From: Candidatus Bathyarchaeota archaeon
GTDB lineage: Archaea; Thermoproteota; Bathyarchaeia; Bathyarchaeales; Bathycorpusculaceae
NCBI GenBank assembly: GCA_026014725.1
Contig: JAOZHV010000008.1
Span: 97,194-161,193, forward strand
DNA: 64,000 nt
Direction of reading: 5' to 3'
Below are positions 1 to 9,505 of this stretch, piece after piece. A model generated the notes under the pieces. The model ran no database searches. It saw nothing but the letters and a program-made list of their open reading frames with translations, and was not told where the DNA came from. How positions within the stretch are numbered: the first letter of the stretch is position 1; the number at the start of each line of letters is the position of its first letter. The position numbers were made by a program, and so were the translations under genes.

Positions 1-861
1 TATTTTGTGTTCTCTGCTGAACGCTCCTTTTTTTTCGGCCTTGACTGATTTGAGAATTTCTTCCCAACCAGAGAAAAAGGGATGTTGCAAAGGGTGCTTT
101 TGGATGTTAGGAAAAGTTGTGAGGGCTGAGGCGTTAGCATACTTTAGGTTGCCATTAGTGTCCACTTCGATAATTGGATTTGGATTCATCGCTGGGAAAG
201 AAGCTAACTTTGCGATTTCAGCATCTGCTTTTTTGCGCCTAACACTATCTTCAATTAGACTCCATTTTTCACCTTGCTTGATTAAAGTGCCCACGTGATT
301 ACGAACAACATCTAACACGTCTGTACCGACGCAGTTCTTTAGGCAGTAAGTGCACAATGCAAGCATACGGTGCTGTCCAATTACCTTATTTATTGCTTCT
401 TCATAATCGACAAAACTATTCCAAAGCTCCCGTTCAACCCAAAATGTGTTTCCTGTTAAACGGAGCCCTTCAAAGCCGTGCGCTAAAGCGGCTTTTTCTT
501 TTCTCACCCATCCTTCCAAAATCATGTTTGTATCAAATTTGCCGTCAAGCAGGTACCAATTGTCATAAGATATAATCTCGATTTGTCCCTGCTTAATGTA
601 TTCATCGAGGTTAGGAATCGCCTTTTGGAGGGCAAGTTTTGCTTCTTCTACTTCTAGAGGCGGCGAGGTAATCCACATGCAAAATTCGTTACTTTTTAGG
701 CCTTCAGCAAAATAGGGAACTAAAATATCGATTAGGTCTTGTTTTGTCTCATAGAACTGGCAAAGATGGGTCCCCCACGGAATTGAACCTACTAGGGTTA
801 TTCCAAAAAGCCTGAAGTCATCAGAATGATTGCTGGTTGACGTTCCTATCTCCTGTTGTCC
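1..861 (-). CDS. MEDS domain-PAS sensor protein, 3' part beyond window edge
   Basis: The frame is open from the TAA at 862-864 to the window edge (287 codons), so the protein is truncated by the edge. The first ~190 residues carry a MEDS-like sensory domain (PWGTHLCQFYET, then LIDILVPYF and FCMW), and a PAS domain begins around MNPNPIIEVD (ATG at 189-187). MEDS-PAS proteins of methanogens and relatives are usually cytoplasmic sensor histidine kinases or response proteins; the output domain is not visible here. No ATG, GTG or TTG lies in frame between the upstream stop and the conserved WGTH motif. An out-of-frame ATG would join the frame if the T5 run just after it were T6. Family call is by motif recognition. 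Confidence 0.8.
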
Positions 862-1035
862 TTAAGTATCAGAGCTTAAATTTAAAACTTACATAAATCA
901 GTCAAGAAAAACGCCCTGCGCTTATTGTCCAAAAAATCGAAATTATTACTACTTTTTAAGTATTAAAGTATTAAAAAAAGTCTAATTTGTTTAGTTAACT
1001 ATGGAAATCTCAAGGCTCTCTTGCAAATTGACAAC

Positions 1036-1043
1036 ATTTATAT
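1036..1043 (+). promoter_or_regulatory. TATA box of the acn-icd-aclBA operon
   Basis: The A/T octamer atttatat lies about 45 bases before the acn ATG, in an AT-rich region of about 200 bases. With archaeal TBP spacing, transcription would begin near 1065 and leave a leader of about 20 bases. No strong Shine-Dalgarno sequence precedes the ATG. Confidence 0.5.
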
Positions 1044-1084
1044 GTTCTAAAGCAAGAGAAAGTTTTCCATAGGACGAGTTATTT

Positions 1085-3016
1085 ATGGGAAAGTCCCTTA
1101 CACGAAAAATACTTGAAGAGCACCTCGTAGTAGGTAAATACGTACCCGGCACTGAAATTGGAATAAAAATTGACCAAACCCTAACTCAAGACGCTACAGG
1201 AACCATGGCGTACCTGCAGTTTGAGGCAATGGGGTTAAAACAGGTAAAAACTGAACTCTCAGTCAGCTATGTTGACCACAATACCATTCAAGTTGGTTAC
1301 GAGAACGCTGACGACCACAAATATCTCCAAACAGTAGCCGCAAAGTACGGCATCATTTACTCAAAAGCAGGAAACGGCATATGCCACCAAGTTCACCTTG
1401 AACGGTTCGGCAAGCCTGGAAAAACTCTTCTCGGCTCAGACAGCCACACAACAACAGGCGGCGGCATCGGCATGATAGCGATTGGAGCAGGTGGGCTTGA
1501 TGTCGCAGTTGCCATGGGTGGCGGTGAATTCTACATTACTTGCCCAAAAGTCTACAAGATAAACCTCACAGGCAAGCTTCAGCCTTGGGTCACCGCCAAA
1601 GACGTTGTCTTAAAGATGTTAGAGGTGTTCTCGGTAAAAGGCAACGTCGGGGTTATCATGGAGTATGCTGGACCAGGAGTAAAGACTCTGACGGTGCCAG
1701 AGAGAGCCACAATCACCAACATGGGCGCTGAAATGGGTGTAACCACCTCAATATTCCCCTCCGATGAGGAGACAAGAAAATTCCTCAAAGCACAAGGTAG
1801 AGAAGTAGACTGGGTTGAATTAAAGGCAGACGACGACGCCGAATATGACAAGGTCGTTGAGCTTGACCTTAGCCAAATAGAACCTCTTGCTGCGGCGCCG
1901 CACAGTCCAGGCAACATAGTTAAAGTCAGCGACATGAAGGATTTGAAAGTAGACCAAGTTATGATTGGCTCCTGCACCAATTCCTCCTACAAAGAAATTG
2001 CCACAGTTGCCAAAATAATGAAGGGCAAAAAAGTTCATCCTGACGTGTCCTTTGGCGTTGCGCCAGGCTCAAGACAAGTGTTGCAGATGACGGCAAAAGA
2101 CGGTTATCTCCTTGATTTGCTTAATTCTGGTGTGAGACTGCTGGAGGCAGCATGCGGATTCTGCATCGGCAACAGCCAAAGTCCCAGATCAACAGGCGTT
2201 TCTCTTAGGACTAGTAACAGAAATTTTGAGGGCAGAAGCGGAACCGCGGATGCGCAGGTTTACCTTGTGAGCCCAGAAGTTGCAGCCGTGTCCGCAATCA
2301 CAGGGAAATTAACTGACCCAAGAACAACTGGCATAGAGTATCCCAAAGTTGATATGCCAACGAGTTTCCTCATCGATGACTCCATGTTCATTTTCCCAAA
2401 GGACGCTGACAAAAACGTTGAGATTTTCCGTGGCCCCAACATTGGCACGCCGCCAGTTAACGATAAAATGCCTGAGAGCATAGTGGGCAATGTCGGAATA
2501 AAAGTCGGAGACAAAATCACAACAGACCACATCATGCCCGCAGGCGCCAGGCTCAAGTACAGGTCCAACGTGCCCAAATACTCGGAATATGTCTTTGAAC
2601 CCATCGACCCAGCGTTCCCCAAACGTGCGATGGAAACCAAAAAGAAAGGACTACACACCGTGATAGTTGCCGGTGAGTCGTATGGTCAAGGAAGTTCCAG
2701 AGAGCATGCAGCGTTGTGCCCAATGTATCTCGGTGTCAAAGCAATAATTGCAAAATCAGTTGAGAGGATTCACGCGGCGAACCTTGTGAACTTTGGCATA
2801 ATTTCACTGTCTTTCAAGAACATGGCTGACTACGACAAAATAGACCAAGGTGACGAAATCGAAATTCCTGACATCAAAAAGAAGTTGCAGAACAACGAGC
2901 CAGTGATATTGGTCAACAAGACCAAGAACCTAAAGATAGAACTCGGTTACAACCTTTCGCAGAGGCAAAAAGACATTCTTTATGAGGGCGGTTTGCTCTC
3001 GTACACGGTTAAGTGA
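1085..3016 (+). CDS. acn: Aconitate hydratase (Aquifex-type aconitase)
   Basis: Interconverts citrate and isocitrate through a [4Fe-4S] cluster in the cytoplasm. At 643 residues it fits the short Aquifex-type aconitase, larger than an isopropylmalate isomerase subunit. The cluster ligands are visible as SCTNSS (~297) and CGFCIGN (~357). GSDSHTTTGGG (~119) and the swivelling-domain motif SYGQGSSREHAAL (~531) are also present. It is the first gene of a four-gene operon, 17 bases before icd and followed by both ATP-citrate lyase subunits, so citrate rather than a homologous dicarboxylate is the likely substrate. A homoaconitase is the alternative, but no lysine-pathway genes are nearby. Confidence 0.93.
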   Translation: MGKSLTRKILEEHLVVGKYVPGTEIGIKIDQTLTQDATGTMAYLQFEAMGLKQVKTELSVSYVDHNTIQVGYENADDHKYLQTVAAKYGIIYSKAGNGICHQVHLERFGKPGKTLLGSDSHTTTGGGIGMIAIGAGGLDVAVAMGGGEFYITCPKVYKINLTGKLQPWVTAKDVVLKMLEVFSVKGNVGVIMEYAGPGVKTLTVPERATITNMGAEMGVTTSIFPSDEETRKFLKAQGREVDWVELKADDDAEYDKVVELDLSQIEPLAAAPHSPGNIVKVSDMKDLKVDQVMIGSCTNSSYKEIATVAKIMKGKKVHPDVSFGVAPGSRQVLQMTAKDGYLLDLLNSGVRLLEAACGFCIGNSQSPRSTGVSLRTSNRNFEGRSGTADAQVYLVSPEVAAVSAITGKLTDPRTTGIEYPKVDMPTSFLIDDSMFIFPKDADKNVEIFRGPNIGTPPVNDKMPESIVGNVGIKVGDKITTDHIMPAGARLKYRSNVPKYSEYVFEPIDPAFPKRAMETKKKGLHTVIVAGESYGQGSSREHAALCPMYLGVKAIIAKSVERIHAANLVNFGIISLSFKNMADYDKIDQGDEIEIPDIKKKLQNNEPVILVNKTKNLKIELGYNLSQRQKDILYEGGLLSYTVK

Positions 3017-3033
3017 TATGGAGAAGGGACTGA

Positions 3034-4248
3034 TTGAGCAAAATTAAAGTTAAGAATACAATTGTAGAGATAGACGGCGACGAAATGACTAGGGTAATGT
3101 GGAAGATGGTAAAAGAAAAGCTTCTTTTGCCCTACTTGGACATGGACCTAGCATACTATGACCTTGCACTCAAAAAGAGAGATGAGACAGACGACAAAAT
3201 AACTCTGGAAGCTGCTGAGGCTATAAAGAAGTACGGTGTAGGTGTAAAATGCGCAACAATCACGCCTAACAAGGACCGCGTAAAAGAATACAACCTGAAG
3301 AAAGAGTGGAGTAGCCCCAACGGAACCATCCGCGCTGCACTTGACGGCACAGTTTTCAGGGCGCCGATACTGGTTAAGAATATTCTACCCGCAGTGAGGT
3401 CATGGAAAAAGCCCATCCATATCGGAAGGCACGCTTATGGTGATGTCTACAAGAACTGTGAGTACCGTATTCCAGAAGCTGGCAAAGCAGAATTAGTGTT
3501 TACCAACAGTGGCGGTCAAGAACTTTGGCGCGGGACCATCCAAGAGTTCAAAGGCCCAGGCATTATTCAGGGCATCCACAACACTGACAAATCCATACTT
3601 AGTTTTGCTAAGGCATGCTTCACTTATGCTTATGACCAAAAAATCCACCTGTGGTTTGGAGCAAAAGACACAATATCAAAAACATACGATGCCCAATTCA
3701 AGAAGATTTTTGAGCAGGAATTCGAAGCAAACTGGAAAACGAAATTCAAGGAAGCTGGGCTTGAGTATTTCTTTACTTTGATTGATGATGCAGTTGCTAG
3801 AATAATGAAGACTGAAGGCGGTTTGCTTTGGGCATGCAAGAACTATGACGGCGACGTTATGAGTGACATGTTAGGCTCAGCCTACGGCAGCTTAGCGATG
3901 ATGACTTCCGTGCTTGTCAGTCCACAGGGCCTCTACGAATTTGAAGCTTCCCACGGTACCGTGCAAAAGCACTACTACAAACATCTCAAGGGCGAAAAAA
4001 CTTCAACCAACCCCATGGCGCTAATCTTCGCTTGGACTGGCTGTCTTAAAAAACGCGGCGAACTCGACAAAACACCCGAAGTAGTGGCATTTGCTGAAAA
4101 GTTGGAAGCAGCGGCTCTTGAAACCGTTGAAAGCGGCATCATGACTGGCGATTTAATGCAGGTTGCTACACCAGCCCCAAATAATAGGTTGGTCTATACT
4201 GAGGAATTCATAGACGCCGTAGCAAAGCGGCTACACAGCAAACTTTAG
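3034..4248 (+). CDS. icd: Isocitrate dehydrogenase, NADP type (eukaryote-like subfamily)
   Basis: Catalyses the reversible oxidative decarboxylation of isocitrate to 2-oxoglutarate. The 404-residue length and the motifs [13 protein letters not shown] (~11), KCATITP (~73), SPNGTIR (~94), IGRHAYGD (~129) and [16 protein letters not shown] (~271) match the homodimeric NADP-IDH subfamily of mitochondria and many bacteria, rather than the Icd type common in archaea. The start is TTG at 3034 with gagaaggga just upstream; no better ATG is in frame. Placed between acn and aclBA, it probably runs reductively (carboxylating 2-oxoglutarate) or supplies 2-oxoglutarate. Cofactor specificity is inferred from the subfamily only. 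Confidence 0.93.
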   Translation: MSKIKVKNTIVEIDGDEMTRVMWKMVKEKLLLPYLDMDLAYYDLALKKRDETDDKITLEAAEAIKKYGVGVKCATITPNKDRVKEYNLKKEWSSPNGTIRAALDGTVFRAPILVKNILPAVRSWKKPIHIGRHAYGDVYKNCEYRIPEAGKAELVFTNSGGQELWRGTIQEFKGPGIIQGIHNTDKSILSFAKACFTYAYDQKIHLWFGAKDTISKTYDAQFKKIFEQEFEANWKTKFKEAGLEYFFTLIDDAVARIMKTEGGLLWACKNYDGDVMSDMLGSAYGSLAMMTSVLVSPQGLYEFEASHGTVQKHYYKHLKGEKTSTNPMALIFAWTGCLKKRGELDKTPEVVAFAEKLEAAALETVESGIMTGDLMQVATPAPNNRLVYTEEFIDAVAKRLHSKL

Positions 4249-4261
4249 TGAGGAAACATTA

Positions 4262-5575
4262 ATGGCGCATAAGGCAATCAGAGAAGCAGACGGCAAACGC
4301 ATGCTTGCCCGCTTATTCAAAGAATACTCGAATGGAAAATACACTATCCAAGACAAGATTGTCAGCGTTGGGCCAGACACTGACCTGACAAAGTTGCCCA
4401 CCGAACACAAATGGCTAACCACTGAGAAGTTAGTGGTTAAACCCGACCAGTTGATAAAGCGCAGGGGAAAGAACAACCTCATTTTGCTCGGCGCAAACTA
4501 CGACCAAGCCAAAGCATGGATACAAGAAAAATCTAAAGCACCGATAACCATATACGGCAAGTTTGATACTGACGGAAAACCCGCCGACAAGGGCACAGTC
4601 GGGCAACTAACCCACTTTATTATTGAGCCTATGGTACCTCACAAAGAGTCTGATGAATGCTACATTGCCATAGTCTCCACAAGAGACGGCGACGAAATCC
4701 TCTTCTACCATCAAGGCGGAATCAACGTAGGCGACGTAGACGCTAAAGCATCACGCTTGGCTGTTCCAATCGGCACACTCCCAAACCAAGAAGAAATCGA
4801 GACGAAGCTTTTGGGAAAAGTTCCAGCCAACCGCAAAAAACTTGTTTCAGGCTTCATCGAAGCGCTATTCAAGTTCTATGCCGATTTGAACTTCACCTAC
4901 TTGGAGATAAACCCAGTTGTCGTAACAGAGGCTACTGTTATTCCATTAGACCTTGCGGCAAAACTTGACAGTTGCGCAGAATTTGAGAGCGGTGCAAAGT
5001 GGGGCAAAATAGAGTTTCCAGCACCGTTTGGCAGAACACTCACAAAGGAAGAAGCTTACATCGAAGAGTTAGACTCTAAGACTGGTGCGTCTCTAAAGTT
5101 AACCGTGCTTAACCCTGAAGGAAGAGTTTGGACAATGGTGGCAGGCGGCGGCGCCTCGGTCATTTATGCTGACACCATAACCGACCTTGGCTACATGAAT
5201 GAACTTGCAAATTACGGGGAATATTCAGGTGACCCCAATGAAGAGTTCACTTACCTCTACGCCAAAACAATCCTTGACCTCATGACCCGAAAGAAAAATC
5301 CAAAAGGCAAGTTTTTACTTATAGGCGGCGGCATAGCAAACTTCACCGACGTTGCCAACACGTTCAAGGGTATAATCAGGGCGCTAAAAGAGTATCAAAA
5401 ACAACTTCAAGAAAACAAGGTGAAAATCTACGTTCGCAGAGGCGGCCCCAACTATCAAGAAGGACTGGCGCAGATGAGGCAACTTGGAGAAAGCATAGGT
5501 GTTCCAATTGAAGTTTATGGTCCTGAAACACACATGACTAAGATTGTTTCTATAGCTCTCAAGGGAGGAGCATAG
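4262..5575 (+). CDS. aclB: ATP-citrate lyase small subunit (ATP-grasp part)
   Basis: Equivalent to the N-terminal third of animal ACLY. It provides the ATP-grasp and citrate-binding part of the enzyme that cleaves citrate with ATP and CoA to acetyl-CoA and oxaloacetate. Visible motifs are [13 protein letters not shown] (~59), [12 protein letters not shown] (~158), [10 protein letters not shown] (~212), [15 protein letters not shown] (~290), [10 protein letters not shown] and the C-terminal [11 protein letters not shown]. The 437-residue length fits bacterial AclB. These details separate it from succinyl-CoA synthetase beta, which is shorter and lacks the [11 protein letters not shown] end. 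The ATG follows gaggaaa, 13 bases after icd, and the gene ends one base before aclA. Confidence 0.95.
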   Translation: MAHKAIREADGKRMLARLFKEYSNGKYTIQDKIVSVGPDTDLTKLPTEHKWLTTEKLVVKPDQLIKRRGKNNLILLGANYDQAKAWIQEKSKAPITIYGKFDTDGKPADKGTVGQLTHFIIEPMVPHKESDECYIAIVSTRDGDEILFYHQGGINVGDVDAKASRLAVPIGTLPNQEEIETKLLGKVPANRKKLVSGFIEALFKFYADLNFTYLEINPVVVTEATVIPLDLAAKLDSCAEFESGAKWGKIEFPAPFGRTLTKEEAYIEELDSKTGASLKLTVLNPEGRVWTMVAGGGASVIYADTITDLGYMNELANYGEYSGDPNEEFTYLYAKTILDLMTRKKNPKGKFLLIGGGIANFTDVANTFKGIIRALKEYQKQLQENKVKIYVRRGGPNYQEGLAQMRQLGESIGVPIEVYGPETHMTKIVSIALKGGA

Positions 5576-5576
5576 C

Positions 5577-7418
5577 ATGGCAGAAGCTACCAAGCCTCCA
5601 ATTGAGCTCTTTCATAGGAATACGCAGGCATTTATCTACAACAACCAAATCAACGCCACCCAAAGAATGCTTGACTTTGATTATGCTTGTGGCCGAGAAA
5701 CGCCGTCTGTGGCTGCCATAATCAACCCAACAGGTGCTGACAGTTATGCAAAGCTCTTCTTTGGCACACGCGAAATCCTAATACCTATCTACAAGTCGCT
5801 TGAGAAAGCAGCCAAACTGCATCCAAACGCTGACGTGATGATTAACTTTGCATCGTTTAGGTCAGCGGCACCATCCACAGAAGAAGCCTTAGCCATACCA
5901 CAGATAAAAACAATCGTTATAATCGCTGAAGGTGTACCTGAGCGGCGCATGAAACTGCTCACCGCCAAAGCTAAAGCTTTAGGCAAAGTCATTATAGGCC
6001 CAGCAACTGTCGGCGGCATAAAAGCTGGCTGTTTCAAGATTGGAAACGCAGGCGGCACAATAGAAAACATCATCGAATCAAAACTTCACAGGCCAGGCTC
6101 TGTTGGGTTTGTTTCAAAATCAGGAGGCTTAAGCAATGAAGCCTACAACATAATCGCTAGGAACACGGACGGCTTGTATGAGGGCATAGCCATCGGCGGC
6201 GACATGTACCCAGGCTCCACCCTGTTAGATCACCTTCTCAGATTCGAAAGCATTCCAGAAATTAAGATGCTTGTGTGCTTGGGTGAGGTGGGTGGAAGCG
6301 ACGAATATGACATCGTGCGTGCACTCAAGGATAAGAAGATAACTAAGCCGTTGGTGATTTGGGTTACTGGCACCTGCACTAAAGCTTTCAAGACTGAAGT
6401 TCAGTTCGGTCACGCTGGCGCCAAAGCTGGTTCTGAAGAGGAAACGGCTGATGCAAAAAACGTTGCTCTACGCGAGGCTGGCGCCGTAGTCCCTAACTCG
6501 TATGATGATTATGACTTGAAAATAAAAGAAACCTACGAGAACTTGGTCAAAAAGGGAATCATCAAGCCAAAGCCTGAGCCACCTGTGCCAAAAATCCCAA
6601 TGGACTACGCTAAAGCTCTAAAAGCAGGAATCATCCGAAAACCATCCAACTTTATCTGCACAATCTCAGACGACCGAGGCGAAGAACTCCTCTACGGCAA
6701 AATGCCTATCTCAGAGGTATTCAGGCAGGACATAGGCATCGGCGGGGTGCTGAGCATTCTATGGTTTAAACGGTTGCTTCCAGCATACGCAACTAAATTC
6801 ATCGAAATGACCATAATGGTGACGGCTGACCATGGCCCTGCAGTATCAGGCGCCCACAACACAATTGTCACAGCCAGAGCGGGCAAGGACTTGATTTCCT
6901 CCATCGTTAGCGGCATGCTGACGATTGGCCCAAGGTTCGGTGGTGCCATTGATGGTGCAGCGCAGATGTTCTCTGATGCCTATGATAGGGGTTTAACTCC
7001 ACAGCAGTTTGTTGATGAGATGAAGCAGAAAGGCGTTAACATTCAGGGCATCGGGCACCTGATAAAGAGCGTAAACAACCCTGACATGCGTGTCAGCATC
7101 ATGAAGGAGTACGCGAAAAAGCATTTCAAAGCTACCCCGCTTCTTGATTACGCTCTCGAGGTAGAGAAGATAACGACAGCCAAGAAAGACAACCTTATCC
7201 TCAACGTTGACGGTTGTATCGGAATCTGCTTTGTTGACATGCTAAGGAACGAAATGCCAAAGAACGAAGCCGACGAATACATTCAGATGGGCGCACTAAA
7301 CGGCTTGTTCGTGCTTGGCAGAACCATCGGCATGACAGGGCACTATCTAGACCAGAAGCGGCTAAAGCAAGGACTCTACCGACATCCGTGGGACGACATT
7401 ACTTACATGACAGAATAG
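5577..7418 (+). CDS. aclA: ATP-citrate lyase large subunit (phospho-His and citrate-synthase domains)
   Basis: Carries the CoA-binding and ligase domains (residues 1-330) and the citrate-synthase-like lyase domain (~345-613). The phosphorylated histidine is His279 in QFGHAGA. The lyase domain shows [14 protein letters not shown] (~416), GIGH with His494, FVDML with Asp554 and the ending [17 protein letters not shown], all collinear with ACLY and AclA. One oddity is Leu495 where most relatives have Arg directly after the catalytic His. The start codon follows an ideal ggaggag and sits one base after aclB, so the subunits are made together. Citryl-CoA synthetase plus lyase is excluded because both domains are in one chain. 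Confidence 0.95.
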   Translation: MAEATKPPIELFHRNTQAFIYNNQINATQRMLDFDYACGRETPSVAAIINPTGADSYAKLFFGTREILIPIYKSLEKAAKLHPNADVMINFASFRSAAPSTEEALAIPQIKTIVIIAEGVPERRMKLLTAKAKALGKVIIGPATVGGIKAGCFKIGNAGGTIENIIESKLHRPGSVGFVSKSGGLSNEAYNIIARNTDGLYEGIAIGGDMYPGSTLLDHLLRFESIPEIKMLVCLGEVGGSDEYDIVRALKDKKITKPLVIWVTGTCTKAFKTEVQFGHAGAKAGSEEETADAKNVALREAGAVVPNSYDDYDLKIKETYENLVKKGIIKPKPEPPVPKIPMDYAKALKAGIIRKPSNFICTISDDRGEELLYGKMPISEVFRQDIGIGGVLSILWFKRLLPAYATKFIEMTIMVTADHGPAVSGAHNTIVTARAGKDLISSIVSGMLTIGPRFGGAIDGAAQMFSDAYDRGLTPQQFVDEMKQKGVNIQGIGHLIKSVNNPDMRVSIMKEYAKKHFKATPLLDYALEVEKITTAKKDNLILNVDGCIGICFVDMLRNEMPKNEADEYIQMGALNGLFVLGRTIGMTGHYLDQKRLKQGLYRHPWDDITYMTE

Positions 7419-7432
7419 TCAAAACTGCCCTT

Positions 7433-7460
7433 GCGGTTTTCAACCGCCAACTTTTCTTTA
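7433..7460 (+). terminator. Hairpin and T-rich stretch after aclA
   Basis: GCGGTT-TTC-AACCGC forms a perfect six-pair hairpin 15 bases after the aclA stop and is followed by cttttcttt. It probably ends the operon transcript. Confidence 0.5.
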
Positions 7461-7501
7461 CTTAAAAGAGGAGTTCATGTTTTGATAGGTTCTGTTGTTG
7501 C

Positions 7502-7705
7502 CTAGCAGTGTTGGTTGTATGCCAAGCACCTGAGCCACTCCAAATAGTCGTTGCCTCGGAGCCACTCAACATGGGGTTTTTCTGTACTATTCAAAGGTTC
7601 ATACCGCACAAAGTGGCGTCCGTCAGAAGTTTTAAACAGGATGGCTTTGAAATCGCCAAAGTCGCTGATGCCTTCAGCAATCTTTTCCATGTCTAACCCA
7701 CTCAA
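7502..7705 (-). CDS. Small hypothetical protein, 67 aa
   Basis: No family recognised. The minus-strand translation has the composition of a folded acidic protein, with DGRHFVRYEPLN in the middle and two related short stretches near the end (VEWLRGNDYLEWLRC). The overlapping plus-strand frame is less protein-like. Met6 is an alternative start. It faces the acl operon tail to tail and is not clearly part of an operon. Confidence 0.4.
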   Translation of the reverse strand: MSGLDMEKIAEGISDFGDFKAILFKTSDGRHFVRYEPLNSTEKPHVEWLRGNDYLEWLRCLAYNQHC

Positions 7706-7800
7706 TAGAAAGTATTTGCTAGTTTCATATAAAATTAACCCGAATATCGCTCTTTTGGTGTGGCTTCTTTATAAAAAAAGAGAGGGTTGGGGGATAGTTT

Positions 7801-8382
7801 TTATGGTGCAACCGAGGATACGGTGGGCACTGGGAACAGCACATAGCTGCCGCGTGAATATCTCAAACCGAATAGGTATTCTGCTTTCCATTGGCCATTG
7901 TTGTATGAGCCCCAGAAGAATTCGCCATCGTAGAAGCCTGCAAAGATGCCGTTGCCATAGATGCCCCAGCAACGTTTGCCATTGTTGTCTGTTCCAGTGA
8001 ATATGCCGTTGCCGTAGTATCCCCACATGATGTGGGCGCCGTCGCGTGTGTACATGAGGTATCGGTTTCTGACTGGGAGTATGCTTGCATCTGCCTCTTC
8101 GAAGGTTTTTGGGATTCTTTCCCTTAGTTTTTCCATATTATTGGCTGTGACTGGTTCTGCTTCGTCTGCATTATCGGTTTGAGTTCTAGTTTGGACATTT
8201 GCAGTAGCGGTTGGGTTAATGTTGCTTGGTGAAATTGCAGTGGCTGAGATTTCAGTCTTGATGCTGACAGCATTGCTTGCCGCTATAGGCAGGGATGTGG
8301 ATGCTGCTGCTATGTTTACTGCTAAGGCTACAAGCAAAAGCAACGCAACTATTGCAGCTGAGATTTTTGCTTTGTTGTGCAT
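7801..8382 (-). CDS. Secreted or membrane-anchored protein with YGNGIF repeats
   Basis: The N-terminus has a positively charged start and a hydrophobic stretch (residues ~9-27) typical of a signal peptide or anchor, followed by a Ser/Thr/Ala-rich linker to ~80. The C-terminal half contains short aromatic-glycine repeats (WGYYGNGIF, WGIYGNGIF, and the related WGSYNNGQW), suggesting a small beta-sheet repeat domain similar in style to MORN repeats. ggtgaa precedes the ATG. Function is unknown; its neighbours are also secreted or membrane proteins, so a cell-surface role is likely. Confidence 0.65.
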   Translation of the reverse strand: MHNKAKISAAIVALLLLVALAVNIAAASTSLPIAASNAVSIKTEISATAISPSNINPTATANVQTRTQTDNADEAEPVTANNMEKLRERIPKTFEEADASILPVRNRYLMYTRDGAHIMWGYYGNGIFTGTDNNGKRCWGIYGNGIFAGFYDGEFFWGSYNNGQWKAEYLFGLRYSRGSYVLFPVPTVSSVAP

Positions 8383-8497
8383 TTTTTCACCAGCAAGCGT
8401 TATGTGCGCGGTTTATTTTAGGAAACCCGTGGAAACATCTGAAAGACTTATTCCAAACACTAAAAGAGGTTGATTATAGGTTAAAATGTGAAATAAG

Positions 8498-9439
8498 CTA
8501 TTTTATTTGCTTTTTTAAATATTTATCGCGTATTAATACGATGTTTTGCCGCCTTGACTTCTTAACGTAAACTATCTCCATGCCCTCAAGCCGTCTTATC
8601 AAACGCCAAGTCGTCGTTCGCGGAAGATTTAGCAACTCAAAAAGCTCCGATTCAAAAGCTTTACCGTGATTATCAGCCAGAAAACGTACAACTTGGATTT
8701 CATCCTGCCGCAATTCCCGATTCTTACTCAAAAGTTTGTCGATGTCAACTTCGGCAACAGTTTCTTGTGCTTGAGGTTTCGTTTTGCTTTTTCTGTTTTT
8801 TAGCAACCCCCAGCCTACAAGCGAGAGCACAAGGATTAGCGATAATGATGCAACGGTTATTATCTGCCATAATTCAAGACTGTTGTTTTTTTCAGTTGTG
8901 TTTGTTTGCTCTGTGAATACAGGTTGTGCTGTGTAAGTTACCTCATTGTTACCCGGCGGCATTGTCAACGTTAAAAGGCCATCCGCGTTTTCAATCAACT
9001 CAGGAACGCAGTTGAGGCTTATTATCGAAGCATTCTTAGGCATAACAAGCACTATACTCGCAGGATAACTGGTGCTAATCGTCCAGTACTGCCCCATTTT
9101 TGTAGTCAGGTCCTGCGTAAGATAAGATATGCTGATTTTTGTTGAGCCTATATTTAGAATTTCTGCCTTGTTTCCTTTTATGGAGTACTCAAGCGGAAGG
9201 CCCTCCCCATCTGTGACAATGAGACTTTGGCGTGTTTCGCCAAGAAGAGTCGTGTTAACTGATATGGTGAATTGGCCAAGTTCGATTTTTTGCTTTACTT
9301 GGACAAAGCCATCCAAATAAGCAGTTAATACGGTGGTTTGCTGTTTTATTTCTGGGGTAGCAGAAACAGCGCTGGGCATGAAAACGAACCCTAACAGTAA
9401 GATAACGAAAATCTCAGTTGTTACTGTCCGTTTGTTCAC
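8498..9439 (-). CDS. Membrane-anchored winged-helix regulator with extracytoplasmic sensor domain
   Basis: Architecture in order: signal or TM segment (~7-26), a beta-rich extracytoplasmic domain (~30-180), a TM helix (~190-215), a charged linker, and a C-terminal winged-helix domain (~235-313) with NHGKAFESELFELLNLPRT and TWRLIRRLEGMEIVYVKK. This is a known archaeal layout for one-component membrane regulators. It lies downstream of the secreted coiled-coil gene on the same strand (66-base gap), which might supply or modulate the signal. Target genes are not evident. Confidence 0.8.
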   Translation of the reverse strand: MNKRTVTTEIFVILLLGFVFMPSAVSATPEIKQQTTVLTAYLDGFVQVKQKIELGQFTISVNTTLLGETRQSLIVTDGEGLPLEYSIKGNKAEILNIGSTKISISYLTQDLTTKMGQYWTISTSYPASIVLVMPKNASIISLNCVPELIENADGLLTLTMPPGNNEVTYTAQPVFTEQTNTTEKNNSLELWQIITVASLSLILVLSLVGWGLLKNRKSKTKPQAQETVAEVDIDKLLSKNRELRQDEIQVVRFLADNHGKAFESELFELLNLPRTTTWRLIRRLEGMEIVYVKKSRRQNIVLIRDKYLKKQIK

Positions 9440-9505
9440 CCATCATCACTTCAAGGAGCTAATCCGTCTTATATCTTGATGCCATTTTAGTTTTATCCAC
9501 CCGAA

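Noticed and set aside
5..575. Plus-strand frames at 5-298 and 357-575
   Set aside because: They are antisense to the clear MEDS/PAS coding frame on the minus strand and have no protein-like features.
4262..7418. Succinyl-CoA synthetase alpha/beta subunits
   Set aside because: The large subunit has the citrate-synthase-like C-terminal domain with the ACL ending, and the small subunit matches the ACLY N-terminus throughout.
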